Origin: Burkholderia sp. Bp8963
GTDB taxonomy: Bacteria > Pseudomonadota > Gammaproteobacteria > Burkholderiales > Burkholderiaceae
NCBI RefSeq assembly: GCF_003854275.1
Contig: NZ_QTQP01000066.1
Span: 1 to 33,434, forward strand
Direction: 5' to 3'
DNA length: 33,434 bases
Below, one piece after another: positions 23,483-32,036 of the stretch (positions are counted from its first letter, which is position 1; each line of letters starts with the position of its first letter). The notes under the pieces were generated by a model. The model was not told the origin of the DNA. It was given only the letters and a program-made list of their open reading frames with translations, and searched no databases. The position numbers were made by a program, and so were the translations under genes.

Positions 23483-24430
23483 TCACGACCCGCCGCGCGT
23501 CGTCAGCGTGCGCAGCGACGACAGGCTGCCTTGCTCGAGCATTTCGCGCACGGTCTCGGCAAACGCCGTCGACGCGACGGTGCGATACGCACCCTTGCGG
23601 CGCAGCAGTGCGACGGTCCGCACGGGGAACGGCGGATCGAGCGGCACATACTGCAAGTCGCGGTGCTCGAACTCGATGGTGCCGGGCAGGATCGTCGCGA
23701 TCTTGCCGCGGCTCACGATCTTCAGCACCGCACTGATCGAATTCGCCTGCAGCGCGACCTTGGGCTGCATGTCGTACGACTGGAAATAGCTGTCGATATA
23801 GAAGCGCGACACGAAACTCGTCGTCAGCAGCGCGAGCGGTGTCTCGGCGAGCTGGTTCGGTGTGACGGGGTCGCGCTGCGCGGTGAGCGGATGCGTGCGG
23901 CCGACCACGAGCATCAACCGCTCCGGGAACAGCGCCTCGGCTTCGATTTCATCGGAGCGCACGTCGACGAACCCGAAAGCGAGATCGACCTGGTCGTCGC
24001 CGAGCGCGGTTTCCACCGCATCGAGTGACATTTCGGTCATCTCGATCACGATACCCGGATAGCGCTCGTGGAACTGCTCGATCACCGGCGCGACGAGATA
24101 TTCGGTGAAAGTCGGCGTAAAGCCGACCCGGAGCTGCCCGCGCGACAGATCGTGCACGTCGTGTAGCGCGCGTTGTGCGGTGAGCAGGTCGTTGTGCGCG
24201 CGGCGCACGTATTCGAGGTAGACGCTGCCGAAATCGGTGAGCTGGACTACGCGTCCGCTGCGGTCGAACAGCTGGGCGCCGAGCTCCTCCTCCAGTTGGC
24301 GGACTTTCTGCGACAGTGCCGACTGCGACACGCGAAGCGCCTCGGCGGCCCGCGTGAAATTGCGGTGCTCGTCGATCGCGAGCAGGTAGCTGATGTTGCG
24401 AAGAAGGGGGCTGCGTTGCGTGAACTTCAT
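23483..24430 (-). CDS. LysR-family transcriptional regulator (CynR/CbbR-like)
   Basis: A 315-residue regulator. The HTH segment (NFTRAAEALRVSQSALSQKVRQLEEELG, about 24-51) has the consensus LysR pattern, with QLFDRSGR at the wing. The effector domain begins LRVGFTPTFTEYLVAP, of the kind seen in CynR-type regulators. The ATG at 24430 was chosen. It lies 83 bases after the end of the outer-membrane efflux gene, on the same strand, at the 3' end of the FUSC efflux operon. It is the best candidate regulator of that operon, though the more usual arrangement for such regulators is divergent. Confidence 0.9.
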   Translation of the reverse strand: MKFTQRSPLLRNISYLLAIDEHRNFTRAAEALRVSQSALSQKVRQLEEELGAQLFDRSGRVVQLTDFGSVYLEYVRRAHNDLLTAQRALHDVHDLSRGQLRVGFTPTFTEYLVAPVIEQFHERYPGIVIEMTEMSLDAVETALGDDQVDLAFGFVDVRSDEIEAEALFPERLMLVVGRTHPLTAQRDPVTPNQLAETPLALLTTSFVSRFYIDSYFQSYDMQPKVALQANSISAVLKIVSRGKIATILPGTIEFEHRDLQYVPLDPPFPVRTVALLRRKGAYRTVASTAFAETVREMLEQGSLSSLRTLTTRGGS

Positions 24431-24513
24431 GTTGCGCGGGATGAGTCGCTGATCGCGTGGGTCTGGCAGAGCGCCATTATGCGCCGGCCGCGCGATGACG
24501 AAGTCGGATTCCA

Positions 24514-25926
24514 TCATTGCCAGCCGCCTCCGAGCGCCAGGAACGTCGCGATCTGATCGTCGTTCACATCGTGGCGGGCGGCCGCGACGGCGGTCTCGGC
24601 GGCAAGCCAGGTGCGCTCGGCGTCGAGCGCGACGAGCCCGCCGATCTTGCCGCCGCGCCAGAGCGCGTCGGTCTGGTCCAGCACCGCGCGCGCCGCGTCG
24701 CGCGATGCTTCGAGGCGTTGCAGCCGGTCGAGCGCGCCCGCATAGGTATCGAGCGAGGTTTCGGTTTCGCGCAGCGCGGTGAGCACCGTCGCGTCGAAAT
24801 GGGCGAGGCTCGCGCGGCTGTCCGCCTGCGCGGCCGCGATGCGGTCGCGAATCGTGCTGCGATGCAGATCCCACGTGACCATCGGGCCGACCGCGAAGCG
24901 GTTCGTCAGCGGCGTGAAGAAGGCCGCAGCCCCGCCGGCCGAGCCGATGCTCGCGCCAAGCTTGATGTCCGGGTAGAGCGCGGCCGTTTCGACGCCGATC
25001 CGCGCCGTCGCCGCGGCGAGCCGGCGCTCGGCCGCACGCACGTCGGGCCGCCGCTTCAGTAGTGCACGCCCGTCGCCGGTCGGAATCGGCTGGGCCAGCG
25101 CGAGCGGTGCGTGGCACGCGAGCAGTGTGCGGTCGTAGTTTTCTGGCGGTTGTCCGGTCAGCGTCGCGAGGCGGAACGCCGCGTTCAGCCGGCGCGCCTG
25201 CAGCGGCGCGAGCTGCGCGCGGCTGCTCTCGATCCCGCCTTCCTCGCGGCGCTGTTCGAACGGCGGCGTGCGGCCGTGCGCGATCAACTGGCGGGTGAGC
25301 GCGAGGCGCCGCTGCTGCACCGTAATCGAGCGCTGCACGACATCGAGCTGGTTACCGGCGTTGCACAGGTCCGAATACGCGCGCGTGACTTCCGCGGCGA
25401 CGTTGACGCGCACGAGATCGCGGGCTGCGACGACGGCCTCGTTGTCGGCGGACGCTGCCTCGATGCCGCGCCGGATCCCGCCGAACAGGTCGAGGTCGTA
25501 GCTCATCGTGAGGCCGATGTTGTAGATCTCGTGCCGTGGCGGTTCGACGTGCGACAGCACCGATGCTGCGGACTGCTGCGTGTAGTTCGTCGATGCGTCT
25601 GCGGCGACGCTCGGCTCGCGCGCCGTGCGCGTGGCCGCGAGCAGCGCGTCGCTGCGCTCGAGATTCGCCTGCGCGGCGCGGAGATCGACGTTGCTGGCGA
25701 GCGCCTTTTCGACGAGCCCGTCGAGAACCGGATCGTTGAAGAGCCGCCACCATTGAGCGGGCAGCGGATCGTTCGTCGACACCGCTGCGCCGGCGATGAA
25801 CGCGCCGTTGGCAGCCGGCGCATTGACGAGCGCGGCCGGCGGGACCCGGTAGTCCGGCCCGACCTCCGCGCACGCGGCGAGCGCGACGCAGAGCGCGGCG
25901 GCGACGGTCTTGCGCAGCCTCACCAT
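24514..25926 (-). CDS. Outer-membrane efflux lipoprotein (NodT type)
   Basis: A 470-residue TolC-family channel of the NodT subgroup, with a lipoprotein signal and lipobox ALAAC (Cys19). Two OEP repeats are visible: WWRLFNDPVLDGLVEKAL (about 59-76), YDLDLFGGIRRG (about 130-141), LLKRRPDVRAAERRL (about 281-295), and a C-terminal repeat. CAGGAG precedes the ATG at 25926. The start codon region overlaps the end of the adaptor gene by 7 bases, so the two are translationally coupled. It forms the exit duct for the FUSC-type pump. The much longer open frame upstream on this strand is antisense noise over the adaptor gene. Confidence 0.93.
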   Translation of the reverse strand: MVRLRKTVAAALCVALAACAEVGPDYRVPPAALVNAPAANGAFIAGAAVSTNDPLPAQWWRLFNDPVLDGLVEKALASNVDLRAAQANLERSDALLAATRTAREPSVAADASTNYTQQSAASVLSHVEPPRHEIYNIGLTMSYDLDLFGGIRRGIEAASADNEAVVAARDLVRVNVAAEVTRAYSDLCNAGNQLDVVQRSITVQQRRLALTRQLIAHGRTPPFEQRREEGGIESSRAQLAPLQARRLNAAFRLATLTGQPPENYDRTLLACHAPLALAQPIPTGDGRALLKRRPDVRAAERRLAAATARIGVETAALYPDIKLGASIGSAGGAAAFFTPLTNRFAVGPMVTWDLHRSTIRDRIAAAQADSRASLAHFDATVLTALRETETSLDTYAGALDRLQRLEASRDAARAVLDQTDALWRGGKIGGLVALDAERTWLAAETAVAAARHDVNDDQIATFLALGGGWQ

Positions 25927-26819
25927 GGCAGGCTCCTGCGCACCGTGACGTCGCCGGCGCGCGCGTGAATCTCGACCGACGCGGTCTGCCCCGGCACGAG
26001 CCGCACGCCCGGCGGAATCGAATCGATGACGACGCGCACCGGGATGCGCTGCGCGAGGCGCACCCACGTGAACGCGGGATTCACGTTGGCGAGCTGCGCG
26101 TCGCTGCCGGCGCGCTCGCGGTCTTCGACGCCACCGGCGATGCTTTGCACATGGCCGCGGATTTCGCTCGCGACGCCCATCAGGTAGATGCTCGCGGGAT
26201 CGCCGACATGAATGGCCGGCATCTTGGTTTCCTCGAAATAGCCTTCGACGCGCAGCGATGCGTCGTTCACGAGCGCCATCGCGCCCTTGCCGGCGTTCAG
26301 GTACACGCCGGGCAGCAGGCCGACGTTGGTCACGGTGCCGTCCACCGGCGCGCGCACGAGCGTGCGTTCGAGATTCAGCGCGGCGAGCTCGCGCGCGGAG
26401 CGAGCCTGCGCGACGGCCGCGCGCAGCTTCTCGACGCGGGTCGTCCCCTGGTCGGTCGATTCTGCTGGCACCACGTCCGGCATCGCGCGGTTGCGGCGGT
26501 CCTCGCGAATCGCTTCGTCGAGTTCGGCCTGCTGGCTCGCGAGATTCGCGTCGGCCTGTTCGAGCGCGATCCGGTAGCGCGACGGGTCGATCACCAGCAG
26601 CACCTGCCCCTTCGTGACTTTCTGGTTGTCGTGCACGCGCACGTCGGTGACGAGGCCGCTGACGTCCGGGGCGATCGGCACGACGTCGGCGCGCACCTTG
26701 CCGTCGCGCGTGAGCGGCTCGATCTGGTAGCGGATCCACAGTCCGTAGATCGCGCCGAGAATGGCGACGAGGATCGCGGCCGTCAGCGCGGTGCGCAGCA
26801 GGGGAATGGTTCGCTTCAT
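25920..26819 (-). CDS. HlyD/EmrA-type membrane fusion protein (AaeA-like)
   Basis: A 299-residue adaptor with an N-terminal membrane anchor (about residues 8-29) and no lipobox. The biotinyl-lipoyl halves (VRADVVPIAPDVSGLV at 42-57 and later VRAPVDGTVTN) flank a helical hairpin rich in Ala, Gln and Glu. The C-terminal barrel ends with VPGQTASVEI. Length and layout match AaeA and the fusaric-acid adaptors that partner FUSC permeases. The ATG at 26819 lies 1 base after the stop of the DUF1656 gene. No good Shine-Dalgarno is seen, consistent with translational coupling. Confidence 0.92.
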   Translation of the reverse strand: MKRTIPLLRTALTAAILVAILGAIYGLWIRYQIEPLTRDGKVRADVVPIAPDVSGLVTDVRVHDNQKVTKGQVLLVIDPSRYRIALEQADANLASQQAELDEAIREDRRNRAMPDVVPAESTDQGTTRVEKLRAAVAQARSARELAALNLERTLVRAPVDGTVTNVGLLPGVYLNAGKGAMALVNDASLRVEGYFEETKMPAIHVGDPASIYLMGVASEIRGHVQSIAGGVEDRERAGSDAQLANVNPAFTWVRLAQRIPVRVVIDSIPPGVRLVPGQTASVEIHARAGDVTVRRSLPW

Positions 26820-26820
26820 G

Positions 26821-27045
26821 TCAGGAGAGGATCCTGTGTGGGAAATAGGCGTCTGCAAGATGGGCGATGCCCCACCAGAGCAGGAAGAACGTCGCCAGCT
26901 CGAGCAGCGCGGGTTGCCAGAGGAGCACGTGCAGCGGCAGGCGCAGCAGCGTGCTGCGCAGCAGGAACGTGATGAGCAGCGCGATGGCGGCCCAGACCAG
27001 CGCGGACGGCATGTAGATGCCGAAAATGTGGATCTCCTCGATCAT
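26821..27045 (-). CDS. DUF1656 inner-membrane protein (AaeX-like)
   Basis: A 74-residue protein with two transmembrane segments (about 12-30 and 43-62) and the typical DUF1656 start IEEIHIFGIYMPSAL. AaeX-type proteins always sit between the FUSC permease and the HlyD adaptor, as here, and are thought to be small accessory subunits of the pump. Function is unproven. Its ATG overlaps the permease stop (ATGA), and GGAG precedes the start. Confidence 0.9.
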   Translation of the reverse strand: MIEEIHIFGIYMPSALVWAAIALLITFLLRSTLLRLPLHVLLWQPALLELATFFLLWWGIAHLADAYFPHRILS

Positions 27046-29108
27046 CGTGTCGCTCCTTCGACCAGTTGCACATGCGGGAACAGGTTGCAGCGCATACCGA
27101 CGAGCGCGAGCAGCGTCGCGTCGTCGCGGCCGGTCGTATTGCGCGCGGCGGCGCCGATCGCGCGATTCAGCGCGCGCAGCAACGGCGCTGTCGCCGCAAT
27201 CGGATGGTGCGCGTCGGCTCTCGCGCGAAACAGGTTCGACACTTCCTCGAGCGCCGCCTCGATCGCGTCGCGCGTGTGCGCGTCGCCGTGCTCGAGCCCC
27301 TGCCGCACCTGGATGATGTTGCGGCCGATGCGCAGGTCGCTCAGGCCGTCGACCGCGTGCAGCGCATCGCCGGGATGCGCGAAGGCCATCCGTGCCGCGA
27401 CCTGGCCGAGACGGTCGACCGCGCGCGCGGTCCACGTGGGCGCATCGAGCGGCCGATGCGGATCGGCCATCTGCGCGAGATCGGCCCAGTTCTGGCGGAC
27501 GATCCGGTAGGCGGTCCAGCGCGTGCTCGCGGAGCGGAAGAGTTTGGTCACGACGAGCGTCGTGACGATGCCGCCGACCTGCGCGAGCCCGGTATTGAGG
27601 AACAGCGCGAAATCGGCCTGGAAACGATCGAGAAAGCCCATAGCGACGATGAAGCAGGAGAACATCGGAAGCGCGCGTGCGGTGCGCGCCGGATCGGCCT
27701 GGATGTAGCCCATCCAGACGAAGGCCGGTGCAAGCGTCAGGATCAGCATCCCGGCGCCGTCGACGCGCGGCAGGATCACGAACAGGTACAGCGCGGCCAG
27801 CGGGAAAGTCGTGAGCGTCGCGACCAGGTATCGGCTGATCGCCGGCGCGGGATCGTCTTGTGCCGCGAACGAGCAGGTGACGAGCGCAGCGAACGCGGCG
27901 GTGGCCGAGCCGTTCGGCCACGCGAGCAGGATCCACACCGCGCAATAGAGGATGATCGCGGTCGTCGTCGCGGCGCCGGCGAGCAGCGCGAGGCCGTGAT
28001 CCCGCGCGAGCCGGAAACGGCGGGCGCCGTTGAAGGCCTGCAGGTGGTGCCCAAGTTCGGCGTCGCTTTCGGCGAAGGTGCGCACGAGGCCGCGTGCGGC
28101 GTGCAGCGTGTCGATGAAATCGGCCGTGCGGTCGAACAGGCTCGCGGCGAGCAGCGACGTCCAGGTCGGCTCTTGCAGGCGTTTCGCCGCGAGTGCGCGG
28201 CAGCGGGAGGCAAGGTCGTCGTCGAGCGCTTCGCCGACTTCCTGCGACGCGTTCAGGTCGCCGATCAGCGAATCGATCAATGCCGACGTTTCCGCGTCGA
28301 CCGAATTCAGCGAGCGCAGCTGGTCGAGCCGGTTGGCGGCGGCCGACGCGATCGACAGCAACGCTGCAAGGCGATGCTGCAGCGCCGTTACCGTGTCGCG
28401 CGTCGCGAGTGCGAAGCGCTGGTCGAACGGCAGGTTGGTTGCGATCATGCCGAGCTCGGTGACGTCGGCCGCGAGCTTGCGGCGATGTTCGTGCTCGAGG
28501 CGCGTGTGATGCGTGCCGAACGCTTCGGCGGTCCAGCGGCACGCATCGTCGAGAAAGGACAGCGCGCGCTCGTGGATCACCGGCCGGATGTTGGCGGGCT
28601 TCAGGACCATGTGCGTGATCGTCACGCAGAGGATCGCGACCGTCATTTCCTCGACGCGGGAGATCGCGGTGATGAAGATGTTCGTCGGGTCGTCGAGATA
28701 AGGAAAACAGATGACCGCGGAACTGAACGCCGCCATCTGGAACAGGAATGCGCGCGGCGTGCGGTCGAGCACCGCGAGGTAGATGCAGAACCCGATCCAG
28801 AGCGCGAGGCACAGCACCAGCAGCACCGGCGAATTCTGCAGGTTCGGCGCGACGACAATCGTCACCGCCGCACCCGCGGCAATGCCCGCGAGGCGATAGA
28901 TCACTTTCGGACGAAACGCGCCGGCCATCGGCTGCGCGGTCACGTACACGGTCAGCAGCGCCCACCACGGGCGCGGGAAGCTGACCGTGAACGAGATCAG
29001 CAGCACCAGTGCGGCCGCGATAAAAGTGCTGATCGAGAAAAGCAGCTTTCTTGGATCAATGGCTAATCGATCGCGCGACCGAAGCGGCACGACGGAGGCT
29101 TGCGACAC
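27042..29108 (-). CDS. FUSC family permease (fusaric/aromatic acid efflux)
   Basis: A 688-residue inner-membrane protein of the FUSC/AaeB family, exporters of fusaric acid, hydroxybenzoates and related weak acids. Two membrane bundles are visible. The N-terminal one (about 20-170) contains SFPRPWWALLTVYVTAQP and the segment FRPKVIYRLAGIAAG; the C-terminal one (about 365-510) mirrors it. A long cytoplasmic region separates them and another follows. The start was set at GTG 29108 because AAAGGAATC lies just upstream; the open frame extends 65 codons further but that part is Arg/Ala-rich with no similarity. First gene of a four-gene efflux operon with overlapping junctions. Confidence 0.92.
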   Translation of the reverse strand: MSQASVVPLRSRDRLAIDPRKLLFSISTFIAAALVLLISFTVSFPRPWWALLTVYVTAQPMAGAFRPKVIYRLAGIAAGAAVTIVVAPNLQNSPVLLVLCLALWIGFCIYLAVLDRTPRAFLFQMAAFSSAVICFPYLDDPTNIFITAISRVEEMTVAILCVTITHMVLKPANIRPVIHERALSFLDDACRWTAEAFGTHHTRLEHEHRRKLAADVTELGMIATNLPFDQRFALATRDTVTALQHRLAALLSIASAAANRLDQLRSLNSVDAETSALIDSLIGDLNASQEVGEALDDDLASRCRALAAKRLQEPTWTSLLAASLFDRTADFIDTLHAARGLVRTFAESDAELGHHLQAFNGARRFRLARDHGLALLAGAATTTAIILYCAVWILLAWPNGSATAAFAALVTCSFAAQDDPAPAISRYLVATLTTFPLAALYLFVILPRVDGAGMLILTLAPAFVWMGYIQADPARTARALPMFSCFIVAMGFLDRFQADFALFLNTGLAQVGGIVTTLVVTKLFRSASTRWTAYRIVRQNWADLAQMADPHRPLDAPTWTARAVDRLGQVAARMAFAHPGDALHAVDGLSDLRIGRNIIQVRQGLEHGDAHTRDAIEAALEEVSNLFRARADAHHPIAATAPLLRALNRAIGAAARNTTGRDDATLLALVGMRCNLFPHVQLVEGATR

Positions 29109-29753
29109 GTCAGATTCCTTTCGAGGGTCGGGCAGTGGCGGTGTTGCGGTGATCGCGTCGTGGCGTCGGAGGCGGCGCACCGCGCTTCGTGCTGCGGTTC
29201 GTGCCGCGCTTCGCCGGCTTGCGGCATACGCCGCAGCGGAGGGGGATAGGTCGTGTGGCAAAACGGTCCCACACGCAACATGCGGTTCTTGCAGGCATTT
29301 CAAGCACGAGTGCGCGCCTTTTCCTTTTTATTCAAGAGCATGGCCACGCACATCGGGTTACAGCGGGCGCCACGAAAACTCAGGTATGAAGGATCAGGGT
29401 TTTATTCGATTGCGATGGCCGAGATTGTGCTCGCCGCGGCGCGCGGCGTCCAAGTCGGATTTCCGACCGGGGCAATCGGTTTTACTTATCAGTCGCGATT
29501 CAACTCGCCGGAATGCCGATGGGCGGCGATGCAACAACGGCGGGATAGCGCGCGACGCATGCGTACGTCGTCGCTTCGGGCGGACCAGGATCGGGCGCCG
29601 AGACCGAGTTCAGAAAAGCCCGCGAAGAACGCAAGAATCTTCCGATTCGCTCCGCGATTTCGCGTCGAAATATCGCACCCCCTGAAATAACATTTTGTCT
29701 CGATCAGATCCCGCACCCTTGCCGGATACGCGTTGTGACCATGGAGACACCCG
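29109..29753. promoter_or_regulatory. Divergent intergenic region upstream of the FUSC operon
   Basis: About 645 bases with no gene I can support. An inverted repeat CGTGTGG (29252-29258) with CCACACG (29269-29275) lies ~145 bases upstream of the permease start and is a candidate regulator site. TGCGGC/GCCGCA (29220-29235) forms a small hairpin nearer the gene. The stretch 29290-29410 and the last ~60 bases before the M20 remnant are locally AT-richer, consistent with promoters facing both ways. Short open frames here have atypical composition and no recognisable motif. Confidence 0.35.
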
Positions 29754-30070
29754 ATGAAAACCCCCGCACCGTCATCCCCTTCACTGCAACTGGATGGGGC
29801 GCGACTGCTCGCGCGGGGCGCGACCTCGTCGTCGAATGGATGCGCGAACTCGCGGTTGCGACCGGCACGACGCTCGCGACGATCGGCATGCTGCGCATCG
29901 AGCCGAACGTGATCAACGTGATCGCGCGCATCGCGCCGGCCGCGATGATTTTCGTGCCGAGCCGCGGCGGCATCAGCCACAACCCGCGCGAACACACGGA
30001 CGACGAGCAGCTCGTCGACGGCGCGAACGTGCTGCTGGACGTCGTGCTCGCGCGGCTCGCCGCGTGTTGA
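29754..30070 (+). pseudogene. M20 carbamoylase/allantoate amidohydrolase mosaic remnant
   Basis: Four pieces of one Zn-dependent M20 hydrolase (hydantoinase/carbamoylase type, normally ~410-430 residues) are joined in their original order. An N-terminal piece, LQLDGARLLAR, runs from ATG 29754 with GGAG seven bases upstream. GRDLVVEWMREL, normally a little further in, follows in another frame. Next comes the mid-protein segment TGTTLATIGMLRIEPNVINVI, and last the C-terminal segment MIFVPSRGGISHNPREHTD, which ends naturally at 30070. The catalytic metal-binding segments are gone. Three deletions, the first changing frame, explain this. A 111-codon open frame from 29735 survives, but the product cannot be active. 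It lies 70 bases before the ammonia-lyase gene, its likely former operon partner. Confidence 0.72.
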
Positions 30071-30139
30071 GCGTTGAGCGTCGAGCATCGAGCGCGGTTT
30101 CGAACCATCCCCTTACCTCATTGTTGGAGTCTCACAGCC

Positions 30140-31369
30140 ATGCTGGCAGCCAATCCGCGCGCAACGCGCATCCCGTACCCCGAAGAACTGAAAGGCATCC
30201 TGAATATCGAGCACGCACAGGAAAGCCGCGCGTGGCTTTCGTGCTGGGACAAGATCGTGCCGGACGCGACACCGCTGCATGCATTGCCCGGCCTGGCGGC
30301 TGGCCTCGGTATCGGCAGCCTCTGCGTGAAGGACGAGTCGGCCCGCTCGGTGTTGGGCAGCTTCAAGGCGCTGGGCGCGCCGATTGCGCTCGTGCGCCTG
30401 ATCCTGCGCTTGTGGCCCAGCCACGATCTCGATCCGCGCGCGCTGTTCGAAGGACGCTATCGCGAGCTGCTGACGCATTTCACGGTGATCAGCGCGACGG
30501 ACGGCAATCACGGCAAAGGGCTCGCGGCCGCCGCGCAGACGCTCGGCTGCCGCTGCGTGATCGTGCTGCATGCGAACGTGAGCGTCGAGCGGGAACAGGC
30601 GATTGCCGCGTATGGTGCCGAGATCGTCCGGATCGCCGGCAACTACGACGAGTCGGTCGAGGAGGCCGCGACGCTCGCCGCCGCGCACGGCTGGCATGTC
30701 GTGTCGGATACGTCGTACGACGGTTACGAGGAGATTCCGCGCGACGTGATGCAAGGCTACGGCACGATTGCGGCGGAACTCGTCGAGCAGAGCGGCAGCC
30801 AGCCCGATCGGCCGGCCTTCACGCACGTGTTCCTGCAGGGCGGCGTGGGCGGGCTCGCGGCGGGGATCGTCAGCTATCTGTGGGAGTTCCACGGCGCGAA
30901 TCGGCCGCGATTCGTCGTCGTCGAGCCGAAGCAGGCCGATTGCCTGTATCAGAGCGCGCTGGCCGGCCAGGCGTCGCGCGCGACGGGATCGGTCGACTCC
31001 GTGATGGCCGGCCTGGCATGCGGCGAGACGTCGCCGCTCGCATGGCGATTCCTGCAGCCGGGTGTCGACGATTTCATGACGATCAGCGACGACGACGCAG
31101 TGGACGCGATGCGCGTGCTGGCGGCGGGGCGTGAAGGCGATACGCCGATCGTCGCCGGCGAATCGGGCGTCGCGGGCCTGGCCGGTCTCACGGTATTGAT
31201 GAGGAATCCGGATCTCGCCGCGAAGGTCGGCCTCGACCGCACGTCCCGCGTGCTGCTGATCAACACCGAAGGCGCGACCGCGCCGGCCACCTATCGCGAA
31301 CTGGTCGGCGAAACCGCGGAAGCCGTGCTTGCACGCCAGGCGGCGTGGCGCGAGCGCGCGATCGCCTGA
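30140..31369 (+). CDS. dpaL: Diaminopropionate ammonia-lyase
   Basis: A 409-residue PLP enzyme of the tryptophan-synthase-beta fold (fold type II), converting 2,3-diaminopropionate to pyruvate and ammonia (E. coli YgeX family). The PLP lysine is Lys76 in VLGSFKALGA, ATDGNHGKGLA follows at about 130-140 as the substrate loop, and the phosphate-binding glycine loop is QGGVGGLAAG (about 236-245). Length matches the family. The start was set at ATG 30140 with TTGGAG ten bases upstream; the longer open frame starts inside the preceding pseudogene's end. It is followed by an Lrp regulator and an M20 amidohydrolase, a grouping reminiscent of the ygeX-ygeY neighbourhood. Confidence 0.9.
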   Translation: MLAANPRATRIPYPEELKGILNIEHAQESRAWLSCWDKIVPDATPLHALPGLAAGLGIGSLCVKDESARSVLGSFKALGAPIALVRLILRLWPSHDLDPRALFEGRYRELLTHFTVISATDGNHGKGLAAAAQTLGCRCVIVLHANVSVEREQAIAAYGAEIVRIAGNYDESVEEAATLAAAHGWHVVSDTSYDGYEEIPRDVMQGYGTIAAELVEQSGSQPDRPAFTHVFLQGGVGGLAAGIVSYLWEFHGANRPRFVVVEPKQADCLYQSALAGQASRATGSVDSVMAGLACGETSPLAWRFLQPGVDDFMTISDDDAVDAMRVLAAGREGDTPIVAGESGVAGLAGLTVLMRNPDLAAKVGLDRTSRVLLINTEGATAPATYRELVGETAEAVLARQAAWRERAIA

Positions 31370-31382
31370 GCGATGCAGCAGC

Positions 31383-31413
31383 GTCGTCACGATGCGGCAA
31401 GCACGATGACGAC
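31383..31413. terminator. Inverted repeat between convergent dpaL and lrp-like genes
   Basis: GTCGTCA (31383-31389) pairs with TGACGAC (31407-31413) across a 17-base loop, 14 bases after the dpaL stop. No T run is present. The right arm plus the next bases (TGACGACACCCA) is identical to the arm of the hairpin before the response regulator at 10627, so it may be a repeated intergenic element rather than a simple terminator. Confidence 0.35.
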
Positions 31414-31467
31414 ACCCACCTCATCAGAACAATGACGAAAGCGGCTGCGGCGGCGACCGCGGTCACG

Positions 31468-31944
31468 TCACGCCGCCGGAGCGACGGGAATGTCCAGTCC
31501 GGCCTTGACGCGGCTCATGCAGACGAGCGTCTTGAAGCGCTTCACGTTGTTGTTCGCGAAGAAGAGCTGGCGCGTCAGGTCGGTGTACTCCTCCATGTGC
31601 CGGACCGAGAAGATCAGCACGAAGTCCCACTCGCCGGCGACGTAGTAGCACTGCTGGATCTGCGGGCACGCTTCGAACGTGCGTTTCATCGCGTCGAGCA
31701 GATCGATCTGCTCGCTTTCGACTTCGATCGTGCTGACGATCGTCAGCGGATAGCCGACCTTCTCGGGCGCGAGGATCGCCGTATAGCGATCGATGACGCC
31801 GTCGTCCGCGAGGCGCCGCAGCCGGCGGTTGACCGCGGCAGGCGACAGGTTGACGCGCGCAGCCAGCTCGCTTTGCGGCGTGTGCGCGTCGCGCTGGATT
31901 TCCGTCAGCAGCTTCAGGTCGAAATTGTCGAGCGTGGTCGTCAT
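31468..31944 (-). CDS. Lrp/AsnC-family transcriptional regulator
   Basis: A 158-residue Lrp-type regulator with an N-terminal HTH (LDNFDLKLLTEIQRDAHTP, then ELAARVNLSPAAVNRRLRRL at 26-45) and a C-terminal RAM/AsnC ligand-binding domain with the YYVAGEWDFVL block at about 107-117. Such regulators sense amino acids and usually control adjacent catabolic genes. It is divergent from the M20 amidohydrolase and convergent with the ammonia-lyase, so it probably regulates one or both and itself. The ATG at 31944 was chosen to match the family N-terminus. No clear Shine-Dalgarno precedes it, and the frame continues open upstream through the AT-rich operator region. Confidence 0.92.
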   Translation of the reverse strand: MTTTLDNFDLKLLTEIQRDAHTPQSELAARVNLSPAAVNRRLRRLADDGVIDRYTAILAPEKVGYPLTIVSTIEVESEQIDLLDAMKRTFEACPQIQQCYYVAGEWDFVLIFSVRHMEEYTDLTRQLFFANNNVKRFKTLVCMSRVKAGLDIPVAPAA

Positions 31945-31975
31945 GGGGCGGGAAATGCGTGTCGGGATGAAATTT

Positions 31976-32036
31976 TCTTGCAATAACGGCCGCAAGATTG
32001 CGCCGATATTCAAGGCTGCCTGAAATATTATTTTGA
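31976..32036. promoter_or_regulatory. AT-rich divergent control region, candidate Lrp sites
   Basis: TCTTGC (31976-31981) and GCAAGA (31992-31997) form an inverted repeat with a 10-base gap. A 16-base nearly pure A/T stretch with partial dyad symmetry, TGAAATATTATTTTGA, lies at 32021-32036. Both sit between the Lrp-type regulator and the amidohydrolase gene. Lrp-family proteins favour AT-rich dyads, so these are plausible operators for both genes. Confidence 0.45.

Noticed and set aside
24514..26739. A single long minus-strand protein extending from the outer-membrane efflux gene upstream through the adaptor
   Set aside because: The part upstream of 25926 is Arg-rich and out of frame with the HlyD-type adaptor. 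The lipoprotein signal at 25926 marks the true start.
27066..29066. A plus-strand open frame of about 666 codons opposite the FUSC permease
   Set aside because: Arg/Gly/Glu-rich translation with no domain pattern, fully antisense to the permease; a composition artefact.
29253..29690. Possible plus-strand gene of about 145 codons in the region upstream of the M20 remnant
   Set aside because: No good start context, mixed composition, no recognisable motif, and it overlaps the probable promoter region of the FUSC operon.
30074..31369. Start of the ammonia-lyase at the first in-frame initiator (30074)
   Set aside because: The extra 22 residues are not like the family N-terminus and lie just after the remnant gene's stop. 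ATG 30140 has GGAG upstream and a normal family length.
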